Part shown: in pieces, positions 12,526 through 23,839 of the stretch
Layout: each line of letters opens with the position of its first letter
Position numbering within the stretch: the stretch's first letter is position 1
From: Algoriphagus sp.
GTDB taxonomy: Bacteria > Bacteroidota > Bacteroidia > Cytophagales > Cyclobacteriaceae
Assembly (NCBI GenBank): GCA_024642365.1
Contig: JAHEBE010000006.1
Span: 1-34,866, forward strand
Reading direction: 5' to 3'
DNA length: 34,866 nucleotides
Notes under the pieces: model-generated
Databases searched by the model: none
What the model saw: the letters and a program-made list of their open reading frames with translations, nothing else
What the model was told of the DNA's origin: nothing
Made by a program: the position numbers and the translations under genes

Positions 12526-12876
12526 TTAAAATTTAAGGCCTCCTTCTCTGGCACCATCTGCCAAAGCTTTCACGTTTCCGTGATATAGGTAACCATTTCT
12601 GTCAAAAACCACTTCGTTTACTCCATTTGCAACAGCTCTTTCAGCAAGTTTTTTACCTACCTCTTTAGAAACTGATACATTGGTATTGGCTTTAGCTCCC
12701 AATTCTTTGGAAGATGCTTGCGCCAAGGTCTGACCTTTAAGGTCATCAACAAGCTGAGCATAGATACCTGTATTGCTTTTGAATACAGACAAACGCGGTC
12801 TGGAATCTGTACCAGAAATCTTTCTTCTGATACCTTGCTTGATTCTAAGTCTTCTGGAACTCTTATTAAATGCCAT
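12526..12876 (-). CDS. rplR: 50S ribosomal protein L18
   Basis: [66 protein letters not shown]. Confidence 0.98.
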   Translation of the reverse strand: MAFNKSSRRLRIKQGIRRKISGTDSRPRLSVFKSNTGIYAQLVDDLKGQTLAQASSKELGAKANTNVSVSKEVGKKLAERAVANGVNEVVFDRNGYLYHGNVKALADGAREGGLKF

Positions 12877-12882
12877 AACTTA

Positions 12883-13440
12883 TTATTTTTTACCGGCAGT
12901 CTTACCAGCCTTACGTCTAACTTGTTCACCAACGAAGCGCACACCTTTTCCTTTGTAAGGTTCAACCTTACGAAGAGATCTGATTTTTGCAGCTATCTGT
13001 CCGATCAATTCCTTATCATTTGATTCTAAGGAAATAATTGGATTCTTACCTTTCGGAGTTTCCGTCTTCAAGCTTACCTCTTCAGGCAAAGAGAAGAAAA
13101 TACTATGCGAATAACCTAAGTTAAGTTCTAGAACTTGACCTTGATTAGAAGCTTTAAAACCTACACCGACAAGCTCAAGATCTTTCTTAAAGCCTTCAGA
13201 AACACCGATCACCATATTGTTGATCAGAGATCTGTAAAGACCATGAAAAGATTTGTGTCTTTTGGAGTCAGTAGGTCTAGTCACAACGATTTCGTTGTTT
13301 TCAACTTTCACTTTGATGTCAGGATTAACTTCCTGAACCAAGCTACCCTTTGGACCTTTAACAGTAACAACTCCGTGAGCTGATACGTCTACAGTAACAC
13401 CGCTGGGTATATTTATTGATTTTTTACCTATTCTAGACAT
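12883..13440 (-). CDS. rplF: 50S ribosomal protein L6
   Basis: MSRIGKKSINIPSGVTVDV; VKGPKGSLVQ; EPYKGKGVRFVGEQVRRKAGKTAGKK. Confidence 0.98.
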   Translation of the reverse strand: MSRIGKKSINIPSGVTVDVSAHGVVTVKGPKGSLVQEVNPDIKVKVENNEIVVTRPTDSKRHKSFHGLYRSLINNMVIGVSEGFKKDLELVGVGFKASNQGQVLELNLGYSHSIFFSLPEEVSLKTETPKGKNPIISLESNDKELIGQIAAKIRSLRKVEPYKGKGVRFVGEQVRRKAGKTAGKK

Positions 13441-13449
13441 GATAGTAAA

Positions 13450-13845
13450 TTAATATACGTAGCAAAGAACTTCTCCACCTACACCCTCCGTACGGGCTTC
13501 TTTATCAGTCATTACACCTTTGGAGGTGGATACGATTGCAATTCCAAGACCATTAATTACTCTTGGAAGCTCTGTATGTTTCACATATTTTCTGAGACCT
13601 GGCGTACTTACTCTCTTAAGGCTTACGATAGCATTTTGCTTTGTCGTAGGATTGAATTTCAGAGCAATTTTGATCGTTCCCTGAGGACCGTTTTCTTCAA
13701 ATTTGTAATTCTGAATGTATCCTTTGTCGTGCAATACTTTTGTAATCTCCTTCTTGATGTTAGAAGCAGGTATCTCTACGATTCGGTGAGATGCTTTGAT
13801 CGCATTTCTCAACCTAGTCAGATAATCAGCTATTGGATCAGTCAT
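13450..13845 (-). CDS. rpsH: 30S ribosomal protein S8
   Basis: MTDPIADYLTRLRNAIKASHRIVEIPASNIKKEI from ATG at 13845; the track start at 13869 is an upstream in-frame GTG. Confidence 0.97.
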   Translation of the reverse strand: MTDPIADYLTRLRNAIKASHRIVEIPASNIKKEITKVLHDKGYIQNYKFEENGPQGTIKIALKFNPTTKQNAIVSLKRVSTPGLRKYVKHTELPRVINGLGIAIVSTSKGVMTDKEARTEGVGGEVLCYVY

Positions 13846-13883
13846 GATATAATTTAAGTCTAGCTCCACCCGTTTTGGGCGTG

Positions 13884-13913
13884 CAAAGTTACGAATTGAT
13901 TTTTATAATAAAA
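13884..13913 (-). promoter_or_regulatory. Candidate internal Bacteroidota-type promoter upstream of rpsH
   Basis: Minus strand TAACTTTGCACG (-7 box at 13884-13891); at 19 nt spacing the -33 position is TTT instead of TTG. Lies in the 84 nt gap between rpsN and rpsH. Confidence 0.5.
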
Positions 13914-13929
13914 ACTACTGTCGTTTTAT

Positions 13930-14199
13930 TTACCAGCTGGACTTAGTGACTCCAGGGATCTTGCCGGATGCGGCCATTTCTCTGAAGGTTACCCTGTTGA
14001 TACCGAACTTTCTCATGTAGCCTTTTGGACGTCCTGTAAGTTTACATCTATTATGTAATCTCACTGGCGATGCGTTCTTTGGCAATTTATCAAGTGCTTC
14101 ATAATCACCTGCAGCTTTTAGCTCGGCTCTTTTTGTTGCATACTTGGCTACCAGGCGCTCTCTTTTTCTCTCACGAGCTTTGATTGACTCTCTTGCCAT
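13930..14199 (-). CDS. rpsN: 30S ribosomal protein S14 (zinc-independent type)
   Basis: [59 protein letters not shown]. Confidence 0.98.
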   Translation of the reverse strand: MARESIKARERKRERLVAKYATKRAELKAAGDYEALDKLPKNASPVRLHNRCKLTGRPKGYMRKFGINRVTFREMAASGKIPGVTKSSW

Positions 14200-14201
14200 G
14201 A

Positions 14202-14762
14202 TTAATCTTGTTTATCTTTTTTAACGAAAGGCATTCCGAAAGCTTTCATCAATTCCAAGCTTTCCTCATCAGAATCTGCTGTAGTCACAAATGTGATATC
14301 CATACCTGAAATTCTGTTTACTTTCTCAATGCTGATCTCTGGGAAAATGATTTGCTCCTGTACACCAAGTGTATAGTTACCTCTTCCGTCAAAACCTTTG
14401 TCTGAAATTCCTTTGAAATCTCGAACACGTGGTAGAGCTACAGTCATTAAACGATCTAAGAATTCATACATCATGTTACCACGAAGTGTGACCTTAGCAC
14501 CGATAGGCATTCCTTCTCTCAACTTAAAGTTCGATACGGAAGTCTTAGCTTTTGTAGATACTGCTCTTTGACCAGTGATAAGAGATAATTCCTCAACACC
14601 TTGATCCACAAGCTTCTTATCTGCTACAGCAGCACCAATACCTTTGTTAATGACAATTTTCGTCAATTTAGGTACCTGCATTACTGAAGAGTATTGAAAC
14701 TTCTCTTTCAAAGAAGGGACGATATCGTCCAAATATTTTTGCTTGATTCTAGGATTAGCCAT
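14202..14762 (-). CDS. rplE: 50S ribosomal protein L5
   Basis: [53 protein letters not shown]. Confidence 0.98.
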   Translation of the reverse strand: MANPRIKQKYLDDIVPSLKEKFQYSSVMQVPKLTKIVINKGIGAAVADKKLVDQGVEELSLITGQRAVSTKAKTSVSNFKLREGMPIGAKVTLRGNMMYEFLDRLMTVALPRVRDFKGISDKGFDGRGNYTLGVQEQIIFPEISIEKVNRISGMDITFVTTADSDEESLELMKAFGMPFVKKDKQD

Positions 14763-15099
14763 TGATCACCTCCCCAGTTTTCTTTGAGTATCTCACTAAT
14801 TTTCCATTTTCACCAGCCTTGCGGCCAGTTCTAGTTGCTTCACCGGTCTTAGGATCTACGAGCATCAAATTACTTACGTGAATTGCTGCTTCTTTCTTTT
14901 CGATTCCACCTTGAGGCTTAGCAGCAGTTGGCTTCACATGCTTTGTGATCATGTTTAAACCTTCTACGAATGCTCGGCTTTTTTCCTTATCAACTGCAAG
15001 GACTTTTCCTGTTTTGCCTTTATCATCCCCAGAAATCACCTTTACGGTATCTCCTGTCTTGATATGAAGTTTTGTCTGATTGTTCATTTTTCTTTCCAT
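14755..15099 (-). CDS. rplX: 50S ribosomal protein L24
   Basis: [49 protein letters not shown] second ATG exists at 15087; 15099 fits the TAATCATG junction pattern. Confidence 0.95.
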   Translation of the reverse strand: MERKMNNQTKLHIKTGDTVKVISGDDKGKTGKVLAVDKEKSRAFVEGLNMITKHVKPTAAKPQGGIEKKEAAIHVSNLMLVDPKTGEATRTGRKAGENGKLVRYSKKTGEVING

Positions 15100-15101
15100 G
15101 A

Positions 15102-15470
15102 TTACAGTACTTCAGGGGCTAAAGAAACGATCTTCATAAATTGACGCTCTCTTAATTCTCTAGCCACTGGGCCGAAAATACGAGTGCCTCTTGGTTCATC
15201 ATTGTTATTCAATAACACAGCTGCGTTATCTTCAAATCTGATGTAAGAACCGTCTTTTCTTCTGATCTCTTTTCGAGTTCGTACAATTACCGCTTTAGAA
15301 ACGGTACCTTTTTTCATATTGCTGGATGAAAGCGCTGACTTAACAGTTACAACAACCTTGTCACCAATTGAAGCATAACGCTTCTTGGTTCCTCCCAACA
15401 CACGGATTACCAATACTTCTTTAGCACCGGAATTATCCGCAACACTTAGTCTGGATTCTTGCTGTATCAT
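15102..15470 (-). CDS. rplN: 50S ribosomal protein L14
   Basis: [55 protein letters not shown]. Confidence 0.98.
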   Translation of the reverse strand: MIQQESRLSVADNSGAKEVLVIRVLGGTKKRYASIGDKVVVTVKSALSSSNMKKGTVSKAVIVRTRKEIRRKDGSYIRFEDNAAVLLNNNDEPRGTRIFGPVARELRERQFMKIVSLAPEVL

Positions 15471-15472
15471 GA

Positions 15473-15736
15473 TTATTTAGCTCTTTCAATAATTTCAACT
15501 ACTCTCCAACGCTTGTTTTTACTCAGCGGACGAGTTTCACTGATTTTCACCGTGTCACCAGGGTTACATTCATTTTTCTCGTCATGAGCCATCAATTTGG
15601 TAGTCTTGGAAATAAACTTACCGTACATGGCGTGCTTTACGCGACGTTCCACTGCTACGGTGATGGACTTATCCATCTTGTTACTTACCACTTTACCAAT
15701 CTTTTCTTTTCGAAGATTTCTCTCTATCGTAGCCAT
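15473..15736 (-). CDS. rpsQ: 30S ribosomal protein S17
   Basis: [56 protein letters not shown]. Confidence 0.98.
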   Translation of the reverse strand: MATIERNLRKEKIGKVVSNKMDKSITVAVERRVKHAMYGKFISKTTKLMAHDEKNECNPGDTVKISETRPLSKNKRWRVVEIIERAK

Positions 15737-15755
15737 TTTTTTTTCTGTTAGCTAG

Positions 15756-15938
15756 TTATTTGGCAGCCAATGCAGTCTTTAATCTTGCGATAAAGCGCTT
15801 GGTCTCGCGGATTCTATTAGGATTCTCTATAGGAGAAATTGAGTGAGCAAACCGAAGTTTGGTCAGGTTCTCTTTCTCAGCGACTACTCGCTCTGCAATT
15901 TCACTAGCGGATAGTGAATTAATTTCAGTGTTTTTCAT
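15756..15938 (-). CDS. rpmC: 50S ribosomal protein L29
   Basis: MKNTEINSLSASEIAERVVAEKENLTKLRFAHSISPIENPNRIRETKRFIARLKTAL. Confidence 0.96.
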   Translation of the reverse strand: MKNTEINSLSASEIAERVVAEKENLTKLRFAHSISPIENPNRIRETKRFIARLKTALAAK

Positions 15939-15947
15939 AGTGCTATT

Positions 15948-16367
15948 CTATTCTGCGTATTCTCTACGTACAACAAATCTGGTACTTACTGGCAGCTTCT
16001 GCTGTGCAAGTCTCAACGCTTCTTGAGCAGTTTCCAAGCTTACGCCTGTTGCTTCAAAAAGGATTGTTCCCGGCTTGATAACGGCAACCCAATATTCAGG
16101 AGCTCCTTTACCTTTACCCATACGTACCTCTGCTGGCTTCTTAGTGATCGGTTTGTCAGGAAAAATCCTGATCCAAACTTGACCTTCTCTTTTCATCGCT
16201 CTCGTCATTGCGATACGAGCTGCCTCGATCTGACGGGAGGTGATCCATCCTGGCTCAAGGGATTTGATGCCAAAGTTGCCGAAAGAAAGCGTATGCCCTC
16301 TTTGTGCAAGACCTTTGACACGGCCCTTATGCATTTTCCTATATTTAGTTCTTTTTGGCTGTAACAT
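15948..16367 (-). CDS. rplP: 50S ribosomal protein L16
   Basis: [56 protein letters not shown]. Confidence 0.98.
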   Translation of the reverse strand: MLQPKRTKYRKMHKGRVKGLAQRGHTLSFGNFGIKSLEPGWITSRQIEAARIAMTRAMKREGQVWIRIFPDKPITKKPAEVRMGKGKGAPEYWVAVIKPGTILFEATGVSLETAQEALRLAQQKLPVSTRFVVRREYAE

Positions 16368-16390
16368 GATTTCTCACTTATGGGTGAAAA

Positions 16391-17122
16391 TTAGTTATTT
16401 CTTTTTCTTCGTCTTGGACCATTATCTCTCTTAGGACCTGCGTTTCTTGGGCCTTTAGGCTCATTTGCAGCACCTTGATTAGGAGAAAGGTCTCTTTTAC
16501 CGTACACTTCACCTTTGAAGATCCAAACTTTGATTCCGATAATTCCATAGACTGTTTTAGCCTCTGAAAGTGCGTAATCGATGTCTGCTCTCAAGGTATG
16601 AAGAGGAATTCTTCCTTCTTTGTACATTTCTGATCGAGCCATTTCAGCTCCACCAAGACGTCCTGAAAGTTTAACTTTAATTCCTTCTGCACCCACTCTC
16701 ATGGTAGCGGCAATGGATTGCTTCATTGCTCTTCTGAAAGAAATTCTTGCTTGAAGTTGCTGAGCGATTGATTCTCCTACCAATTTAGCATCCATTTCTG
16801 GTCGCTTAATCTCAAAGATATTAATCTGAATATCCTTGTTGGTAATCTTTTTCAATTCTTCTTTCAGCTTGTCTACTTCGGCTCCACCTTTACCAATCAC
16901 TACACCTGGACGGGCAGTATGAATTGTTAAAGTAATTCTCTTAAGCGTTCGCTCAATGATTACTTTAGAAATTCCTCCCTTAGGTATTCTGGCAAGGACG
17001 TACTTACGGATTTGCTGATCTTCGTATAGTTTTTCAGCGAAGTCTTTCCCACCATACCAGTTGGAATCCCAGCCTTTGACTACACCAAGTCTAAATCCTA
17101 TTGGGTTGATCTTTTGTCCCAT
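16391..17122 (-). CDS. rpsC: 30S ribosomal protein S3
   Basis: [63 protein letters not shown]. Confidence 0.98.
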   Translation of the reverse strand: MGQKINPIGFRLGVVKGWDSNWYGGKDFAEKLYEDQQIRKYVLARIPKGGISKVIIERTLKRITLTIHTARPGVVIGKGGAEVDKLKEELKKITNKDIQINIFEIKRPEMDAKLVGESIAQQLQARISFRRAMKQSIAATMRVGAEGIKVKLSGRLGGAEMARSEMYKEGRIPLHTLRADIDYALSEAKTVYGIIGIKVWIFKGEVYGKRDLSPNQGAANEPKGPRNAGPKRDNGPRRRKRNN

Positions 17123-17131
17123 AGTCTGTTC

Positions 17132-17524
17132 TTAATTTGCCTTTTCGTTTGTTTCTACTACATCAGCGGTAACGTCCTGGTCGATGAATGCATCTACTAC
17201 CAAGGTTACATGATTTGATCTTTTGCGGATTCTATGTCCTCTACCTTGAGGAGCAGGTCGCAATCTCTTTAGAGATCTACCTTCATCTACCATTACAGTT
17301 TTGATGAAAAGGTCAGCTTCTTCCAACTTAGCGTCTGGATTTTTAGCTTGCCAGTTAGCTACTGCAGAAAGCAGCAATTTCTCTAGTCTAAGTGCACCAT
17401 GATTTGGAGTAAACTTCAAAATGCTAAGTGCTAAACCTACTCTCTTGCCTCTGACAAGGTCAGCCACAAGGCGCATTTTACGCGGAGAGGTAGGAACGTT
17501 ATTTAATCTTGCTATTGCTTCCAT
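17132..17524 (-). CDS. rplV: 50S ribosomal protein L22
   Basis: [55 protein letters not shown]. Confidence 0.98.
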   Translation of the reverse strand: MEAIARLNNVPTSPRKMRLVADLVRGKRVGLALSILKFTPNHGALRLEKLLLSAVANWQAKNPDAKLEEADLFIKTVMVDEGRSLKRLRPAPQGRGHRIRKRSNHVTLVVDAFIDQDVTADVVETNEKAN

Positions 17525-17526
17525 GA

Positions 17527-17805
17527 TTATCTCTTTCCTTTATCTTTTTTGGCGATGTGGCCTCTGAAATTTCTGGTAGGAGCAAATTCACCTAGCTTAT
17601 GACCTACCATGTTGTCTGTTACAAATACTGGAATAAATTTATTCCCATTATGCACAGCGAAGGTATGTCCTACGAAATCTGGAGAGATCATTGATTTTCT
17701 TGACCAAGTCTTGATTACCGACTTCTTTCCTGATTCGTTCAAAGCATCCACCTTTTTTACCAAATGGTGCTCGATATAAGGACCTTTTTTTAATGAACGT
17801 GCCAT
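17527..17805 (-). CDS. rpsS: 30S ribosomal protein S19
   Basis: [70 protein letters not shown]. Confidence 0.98.
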   Translation of the reverse strand: MARSLKKGPYIEHHLVKKVDALNESGKKSVIKTWSRKSMISPDFVGHTFAVHNGNKFIPVFVTDNMVGHKLGEFAPTRNFRGHIAKKDKGKR

Positions 17806-17807
17806 AA

Positions 17808-18632
17808 TTATTTAGATCTTTTGCTAATGATGAACTTGTTTGAATACTTCTTTGGAGATCTGGTTTTCTTGCCTTTAGACAAAAGACCTTTTCTAGATCT
17901 TGGATGTCCTCCAGAAGAACGACCTTCACCACCACCCATAGGGTGATCTACCGGGTTCATCGCTACACCTCTTGTACGAGGTCTAACACCAAGCCATCTC
18001 TTACGACCAGCTTTACCCAGCACCACATTCATATGATCGCCATTTGAAACTGTTCCAACAGTAGCCATACAAACGCCAAGAACCATTCTCATTTCGCCTG
18101 ATGGAAGTTTTACGGTTACGTATTTGCCCTCACGAGCTACGATTTGCGCATATCCACCAGCACTTCTTACCATAGCGGCACCTTTTCCAGGCTTCAACTC
18201 CACACAGTGTACAATTGTACCCATAGGGATGCTTTCAAGGTGCATCGCGTTACCCACTTCTGGAGCAACTTTCTCACCGGAAATCACTGTTTGTCCTACT
18301 GACAAACCTTCCGGAGCGATAATGTAGGTTTTAGCACCGTCAGCGTAATAAAGTAGGGCTAGACGTGCCGTTCTGTTTGGATCATACTCAATACTTTTTA
18401 CAGTAGCTGGTACACCAAACTTGTTTCTTTTGAAGTCTACAATTCTGAGTCTTCTCTTATGACCACCACCGATGTAGCGAGCAGTCATTTTACCTTCATT
18501 ATTTCTTCCTCCTGATTTCTTCAATGGAGCAAGTAGCGACTTCTCTGGCTTTGCCGAGGTAATCTCGGTGAAAGCTGGAGCGACTCTAAATCTTGTTCCA
18601 GGAGTAACAGGGTTTAACTTTTTAATTGCCAT
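17808..18632 (-). CDS. rplB: 50S ribosomal protein L2
   Basis: [73 protein letters not shown]. Confidence 0.98.
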   Translation of the reverse strand: MAIKKLNPVTPGTRFRVAPAFTEITSAKPEKSLLAPLKKSGGRNNEGKMTARYIGGGHKRRLRIVDFKRNKFGVPATVKSIEYDPNRTARLALLYYADGAKTYIIAPEGLSVGQTVISGEKVAPEVGNAMHLESIPMGTIVHCVELKPGKGAAMVRSAGGYAQIVAREGKYVTVKLPSGEMRMVLGVCMATVGTVSNGDHMNVVLGKAGRKRWLGVRPRTRGVAMNPVDHPMGGGEGRSSGGHPRSRKGLLSKGKKTRSPKKYSNKFIISKRSK

Positions 18633-18645
18633 GATATTGATTCAA

Positions 18646-18933
18646 TTAAACTTCTCCGTAAAAATCAATTACCTCTCCGTCAGCTACTTCTACAATTGCC
18701 TTTTTGAAAGCATTTGTAAAACCTGACACAACTTTAGCTTTGGTGTATCTTGATTTATGCTTTCCAGCATATCTCATGGTTCTGATTGAAACCACTTTAA
18801 CACCAAACGTTTTCTCTACAGCATTTTTGATCTCTGGTTTCTTTGCGGTTTTTTCCACGATGAATCCATAAACGCCTTTTTCGTTCATGGCAGAAATCTT
18901 TTCTGTAATTAGGGGCTGCTTTAGAATATCCAT
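18646..18933 (-). CDS. rplW: 50S ribosomal protein L23
   Basis: MDILKQPLITEKISAMNEKGVYGFIVEKTAKKPEIKNAVEKTFGVKVVSIRTM. Confidence 0.97.
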   Translation of the reverse strand: MDILKQPLITEKISAMNEKGVYGFIVEKTAKKPEIKNAVEKTFGVKVVSIRTMRYAGKHKSRYTKAKVVSGFTNAFKKAIVEVADGEVIDFYGEV

Positions 18934-18937
18934 TGTC

Positions 18938-19567
18938 TTATTTCGATAAAATGGTTTCCAACTTACTTACAGATCCCTCACAGATAACAAGCTGATCAGC
19001 ATTCAGGAGTTGGTAAGTATTTACATCATTTACAGTCACAACTTTTGACTTTGGAAGGTTTCTGCTTGATAGGTAAACGTTCTTATTCTCCTCAGGAAGA
19101 ACCAAGATTGTTTTCTTATCCGTAAGCGATAAACCATTAAGTACTGCTAAAAAGCTTTTTGTCTTTGGTGAATCGAAAGACAAATCTTCCAATACTAAAA
19201 GACTATTGTCTTTTACTTTATAAGACAAAGCTGATTTTCTAGCCAGTTGCTTTACTTTTTTATTCAATTTGAATGAATAGTCTCTTGGTCTAGGACCAAA
19301 TACTCTTCCTCCACCTCTAAACAAAGGGGATTTGATAGATCCTGCACGGGCACCACCGGTACCTTTTTGCTTCTTGATCTTCTTGGTTGAGCCTGCTATC
19401 TCATTTCTTTCCTTTGACTTGTGCGTACCTTGTCTTTGGTTTGCCAAGTATTGCTTAACATCAAGGTAGATTGCGTGATCATTTGGTTCGATCGCGAATA
19501 CATCATCAGACAAGCTGATTTTTCTACCTGTGTCTTCTCCTTTATGATTAATTACTGCTAATTCCAT
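18938..19567 (-). CDS. rplD: 50S ribosomal protein L4
   Basis: [65 protein letters not shown]. Confidence 0.98.
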   Translation of the reverse strand: MELAVINHKGEDTGRKISLSDDVFAIEPNDHAIYLDVKQYLANQRQGTHKSKERNEIAGSTKKIKKQKGTGGARAGSIKSPLFRGGGRVFGPRPRDYSFKLNKKVKQLARKSALSYKVKDNSLLVLEDLSFDSPKTKSFLAVLNGLSLTDKKTILVLPEENKNVYLSSRNLPKSKVVTVNDVNTYQLLNADQLVICEGSVSKLETILSK

Positions 19568-19570
19568 GGC

Positions 19571-20203
19571 TTACTTCTCTAGAATAACGAAAGAATTTTT
19601 TGGACCAGGTACTGAACCCGAAACAAGTAAGAGATTTTGCTCAGGGTAAATTCTCAACACTCGAAGGTTGATCACCTTTACTCTGTCTCCTCCTGTTCTT
19701 CCAGCCATTCTCATTCCTTTGAATACTCTGGATGGCCAAGAACATGCACCAATTGAACCAGGGTGTCTAGCTCGGTTATGCTGTCCGTGAGTTTGTCCAC
19801 CCACACCAGCAAAGCCATGACGCTTTACTACACCTTGGAAACCTTTACCTTTTGAAGTTCCGATAGCATCGACGAAGTCACCTTCTACGAATACTTCTCC
19901 ACTCTTCACAGTAGCTCCTAAATTTACCTGGCCTTCAAATTCAACCCGGAAATCTCTGAACTCAACAACTTTCTGCTTTGGCGTTGTACCGGCTTTTTTG
20001 AAATGACCGATCAATGGCTTTGGCGTATTTTTCTCTTTACGCTCACCATATGCCAACTGCACTGCGTTGTACCCGTCTGTCTCGACGTTTTTTACTTGCG
20101 TCACTACGCAAGGACCAGCTTCTATTAGCGTGCATGCGACGTTACGTCCATCGGCACTGAAAATGCTAGTCATACCTACTTTTCTACCTATAATACCAGA
20201 CAT
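19571..20203 (-). CDS. rplC: 50S ribosomal protein L3
   Basis: [89 protein letters not shown]. Confidence 0.98.
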   Translation of the reverse strand: MSGIIGRKVGMTSIFSADGRNVACTLIEAGPCVVTQVKNVETDGYNAVQLAYGERKEKNTPKPLIGHFKKAGTTPKQKVVEFRDFRVEFEGQVNLGATVKSGEVFVEGDFVDAIGTSKGKGFQGVVKRHGFAGVGGQTHGQHNRARHPGSIGACSWPSRVFKGMRMAGRTGGDRVKVINLRVLRIYPEQNLLLVSGSVPGPKNSFVILEK

Positions 20204-20266
20204 CTATAAATAAGATATTTTGATAATCCACAAACAAATTTTTGCTTGGGCCCTTTTAAAGGACTG

Positions 20267-20296
20267 CAAAGTTACTGAAATAAAATTCTGCAACAA
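20267..20296 (-). promoter_or_regulatory. Bacteroidota-type promoter for rplC
   Basis: Minus strand TTG(20294-20296)-N19-TAACTTTG(20267-20274) followed by CAGTCC; between the rpsJ terminator and rplC. Confidence 0.82.
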
Positions 20297-20397
20297 ACCG
20301 GAACTCCAATATTTTCAAAGTATTAGAAAATTTTTGAATTGAGACTTTCGATTTACACGAACTCTAGCCACTCAGATTACTTAATCAAGCTTTTTAA

Positions 20398-20430
20398 TAA
20401 AAAAAGGCCTACAAAATTTGCAGGCCTTTA
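20398..20430 (-). terminator. Rho-independent terminator downstream of rpsJ
   Basis: Minus strand AAAGGCCTGCAAATTTTGTAGGCCTTTTTTT: 8 bp AAAGGCCT/AGGCCTTT stem, one mismatch, inner CAAA/TTTG pairing, T tract. Confidence 0.88.
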
Positions 20431-20451
20431 GACTTTTTATTGATGGTCCGA

Positions 20452-20757
20452 TCAAACTTTGATCTCAACATCTACTCCACTTGGAAGTTCGATTTTCATC
20501 AAAGCGTCCACAGTTTTAGAAGAGTTTGAATAAATATCTACCAATCTCTTATAAGTACAAAGTTGGTATTGATCTCTCGCCTTCTTATTTACGTGAGGGG
20601 ATTTCAATACAGTAAACTTCTCCTTCTTCGTAGGCAATGGAATTGGACCTACTACAACTGCGCCAGTGGCTTTCACGGCTTTCACAATCTTCTCTGATGA
20701 CTTATCCACCAGGCTATGATCGTATGATTTTAATTTTATTCTGATTTTCTGATTCAT
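20452..20757 (-). CDS. rpsJ: 30S ribosomal protein S10
   Basis: [63 protein letters not shown]. Confidence 0.98.
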   Translation of the reverse strand: MNQKIRIKLKSYDHSLVDKSSEKIVKAVKATGAVVVGPIPLPTKKEKFTVLKSPHVNKKARDQYQLCTYKRLVDIYSNSSKTVDALMKIELPSGVDVEIKV

Positions 20758-20769
20758 CGCAATATTAGA

Positions 20770-22890
20770 TTAGTCTTTCTGACCTTTTACTTTAGCAATT
20801 ACGGTTTCTGCAATGTTATTCGGTACAGGCTCATAGTGAGAGAATGTCAACGAAGCAGTTGCTCTACCGGAAGTGATTGTTCTCAAATCGGTAATGTAAC
20901 CGAACAACTCTGACAAAGGAACAGCTGCTCTTACAACAGAAGAGGTTCCTTTTGTATCCATACCTTTCATCAATCCTCTTCTTCTGTTCAAATCACCAGT
21001 AATAGGACCGGTATATTCGTCAGGAGTCACTACGTCAACAGACATAATAGGCTCAAGCAATTGAGGTTTACATCTCTTAGCTGCATCCTTGAAACCAATT
21101 CTAGCAGCCAATTCAAAAGAAAGCGCATCTGAATCGACATCGTGGAAAGATCCATGGAACAATCTTACCTTCATAGATTCAATCGGGTATCCTGCAAGAG
21201 GACCATTTTTCATACTTTCGTTGAAACCTTTTTGAATCGAAGGAATAAATTCCTTAGGGATAACACCACCTACGATTCCATTGACAAAGTCAAGTCCTGG
21301 TTTGATTTCACCTGTTTCAGGATCTGGATCCTTAGGGCCAAGTTCAAATACGATATCCGCAAATTTACCTTTACCACCAGTTTGCTTTTTGTAAACCTCT
21401 TTATGCTCAACCGAGCCAAAAAGAGCTTCTTTATAAGCAACCTGAGGAGCTCCTTGATTGATCTCTACTTTGAATTCACGCTTCATTCGATCAATAATAA
21501 TATCCAAGTGAAGCTCACCCATTCCTCTCAAGATCGTCTGACCAGTTTCGTGATCTGTATTTACTACAAGTGTAGGATCTTCTTCCACTAACTTGGCGAT
21601 CGCCATTCCTAATTTATCTACGTCAGCTTGAGTCTTAGGCTCAATTGCATAACCGATAACTGGCTCTGGGAATACCATTGATTCCAAAACAACTTTGCGC
21701 TTTTCATCACAAAGTGTATCTCCAGTTTTGATGTCCTTGAAACCTACAACAGCTCCAATATCACCTGCAACCAAGCGCTCAATTTGATTTTGCTTATTTG
21801 CGTGCATTTGGAACACCCGAGAAATACGCTCTTTGTTACCTGATCGGCTATTGAATACATAAGAACCTGACTCAAGGATACCTGAGTATGCTCTTACGAA
21901 GCAAAGGCGACCCACAAAAGGATCTGTAGCAATTTTGAATGCTAGACCAGTAAATGGCTCAGTTTCGTCAGGAGAAATACGAACTTCTCTTTCCTCATCT
22001 TCGCGGTCATGCGCAATAATATCATCCTTATCCAATGGAGAAGGAAGAAGTTCCATCACCAAGTCAAGCATGGTTTGCACACCTTTATTTTTGAAAGAAG
22101 AACCACATACCATTGGGACAATTTTCATGTCGATGGTTGCTTTTCTCAATGCATTAAGAATCTCTTCTTCTGTAATGGAATTCGGGTCATCAAAGAATTT
22201 TTCCATCAAAGACTCATCGTAATCCGCTACTGCTTCAAGCAAATGCTCTCTCCACTCAGCAACTTCTTCCAACATATCTTCAGGAATTGGAATCTCATTA
22301 AAAGTCATTCCAAAATCATCTTCATTCCAAACAATTCCTCGGTTGTTAATCAAATCAACTACACCACGGAATTTATCTTCAGCTCCAATCGGAATCTGCA
22401 ATGGCACTGCATAGCTACCAAGCATTTCTTTAACTTGCTTACACACGTCAAGGAAATTGGCACCAGCACGGTCCATTTTATTCACAAATCCGATTCTTGC
22501 TACTTTGTAATTATCAGCTAATCGCCAGTTGGTCTCAGACTGTGGCTCAACACCATCCACAGCACTGAACAGGAAAACCAATCCATCCAATACTCGAAGA
22601 GAACGGTTCACTTCTACAGTGAAATCCACGTGACCTGGAGTATCGATGATGTTAATCTGGTATTTTTGATCTCTATAGTTCCAAAAAACTGTAGTAGCAG
22701 CCGAGGTGATCGTGATACCACGCTCTTGCTCTTGTGCCATCCAGTCCATTGTCGCAGCTCCATCATGAACCTCACCGATTTTGTGAGATACACCGGAGTA
22801 AAAAAGGATACGCTCAGTGGTGGTAGTCTTACCAGCATCAATGTGCGCCGCAATGCCTATGTTTCTTGTATATTTTAAGTCTCTTGCCAT
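20770..22890 (-). CDS. fusA: Translation elongation factor G
   Basis: 706 aa; [59 protein letters not shown]. Confidence 0.98.
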   Translation of the reverse strand: MARDLKYTRNIGIAAHIDAGKTTTTERILFYSGVSHKIGEVHDGAATMDWMAQEQERGITITSAATTVFWNYRDQKYQINIIDTPGHVDFTVEVNRSLRVLDGLVFLFSAVDGVEPQSETNWRLADNYKVARIGFVNKMDRAGANFLDVCKQVKEMLGSYAVPLQIPIGAEDKFRGVVDLINNRGIVWNEDDFGMTFNEIPIPEDMLEEVAEWREHLLEAVADYDESLMEKFFDDPNSITEEEILNALRKATIDMKIVPMVCGSSFKNKGVQTMLDLVMELLPSPLDKDDIIAHDREDEEREVRISPDETEPFTGLAFKIATDPFVGRLCFVRAYSGILESGSYVFNSRSGNKERISRVFQMHANKQNQIERLVAGDIGAVVGFKDIKTGDTLCDEKRKVVLESMVFPEPVIGYAIEPKTQADVDKLGMAIAKLVEEDPTLVVNTDHETGQTILRGMGELHLDIIIDRMKREFKVEINQGAPQVAYKEALFGSVEHKEVYKKQTGGKGKFADIVFELGPKDPDPETGEIKPGLDFVNGIVGGVIPKEFIPSIQKGFNESMKNGPLAGYPIESMKVRLFHGSFHDVDSDALSFELAARIGFKDAAKRCKPQLLEPIMSVDVVTPDEYTGPITGDLNRRRGLMKGMDTKGTSSVVRAAVPLSELFGYITDLRTITSGRATASLTFSHYEPVPNNIAETVIAKVKGQKD

Positions 22891-22895
22891 CCTAA

Positions 22896-23363
22896 TTAAA
22901 ATCTAAAGTGAGAGAATGCTTTGTTTGCCTCAGCCATTCTGTGAGTATCGTCTTTCTTTTTTACTGCAGCACCTTCGCCTTTTGCACCAGCGATGATTTC
23001 TCCAGCGAGACGATCCATCATTGTTTTCTCACCTCTTTTTCGAGCATAGTTGATCATCCACTTGATTCCAAGGGCCATCTTTCTTTCAGGTCGGACTTCC
23101 ATTGGAACTTGGAATGTAGCACCACCAACTCTACGACTCTTCACCTCTACAGATGGAGCAATATTGTTAAGCGCTTTTTTCCAAACTTCAAGACCATTCT
23201 CACCTACTTTGGATTCTACCTTTTCTACAGCGTCGTAGAAAATGTTGTAAGCAATACTCTTCTTCCCATCTACCATTAGACAGTTCACAAACTTGGTTAC
23301 CAAGGTGTCATTGAACTTTGGATCAGGAAGAATATATCTCTTCTTTGGTTTCGCTTTTCTCAT
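22896..23363 (-). CDS. rpsG: 30S ribosomal protein S7
   Basis: [76 protein letters not shown]. Confidence 0.98.
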   Translation of the reverse strand: MRKAKPKKRYILPDPKFNDTLVTKFVNCLMVDGKKSIAYNIFYDAVEKVESKVGENGLEVWKKALNNIAPSVEVKSRRVGGATFQVPMEVRPERKMALGIKWMINYARKRGEKTMMDRLAGEIIAGAKGEGAAVKKKDDTHRMAEANKAFSHFRF

Positions 23364-23381
23364 TTCTTTTTAATGTTTTGA

Positions 23382-23792
23382 TTATTTTTTCTTTGCCGGA
23401 GCAGCTGGAGCACCCTTACCTGCTTTTGGTCTTTTAGCACCATACTTAGAGCGACCTTGCTTACGGTCTTTTACTCCTGCAGTATCTAGTGCACCTCGGA
23501 TGATGTGATATCTTACACCTGGAAGATCTTTTACTCTACCACCTCTGATCAATACGATCGAGTGTTCTTGTAAATTGTGACCCTCTCCTGGAATGTAAGC
23601 ATTCACTTCTTTTCCGTTTGTCAATCTTACCCTAGCCACTTTACGCATCGCGGAGTTAGGCTTCTTAGGGGTCGTAGTGTATACTCTGGTACAAACTCCT
23701 CTTCGCTGTGGACATGAATCCAAAGCTCTTGATTTTGATTTGGTTTCCAGTGTAGTTCTACCTTTTCTTACTAATTGTTGAATAGTAGGCAT
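23382..23792 (-). CDS. rpsL: 30S ribosomal protein S12
   Basis: [60 protein letters not shown]. Confidence 0.98.
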   Translation of the reverse strand: MPTIQQLVRKGRTTLETKSKSRALDSCPQRRGVCTRVYTTTPKKPNSAMRKVARVRLTNGKEVNAYIPGEGHNLQEHSIVLIRGGRVKDLPGVRYHIIRGALDTAGVKDRKQGRSKYGAKRPKAGKGAPAAPAKKK

Positions 23793-23800
23793 TAACTGAT

Positions 23801-23833
23801 AAAATTTAGTTTTCCTGTAAACTGTTAAATTTT
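23801..23833 (-). other. Putative 5' UTR hairpin of rpsL
   Basis: Minus strand AAAATTT-aac-AGTTT-ACAGGA-AAACT-AAATTTT: 7+5 bp stem with a 3-nt bulge, starting near the predicted TSS and ending 8 nt before the ATG. Confidence 0.5.
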
Positions 23834-23839
23834 GGACTG

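Noticed and set aside
12657-12965. 102 aa same-strand ORF overlapping rplR/rplF
   Set aside because: Out-of-frame reading through two ribosomal protein genes.
17648-17935. 95 aa same-strand ORF overlapping rplB/rpsS
   Set aside because: Out-of-frame reading through conserved genes.
22009-22521. 170 aa plus-strand ORF antisense to fusA
   Set aside because: Antisense frame of fusA; low-complexity His/Phe/Ser-rich translation with no family features.
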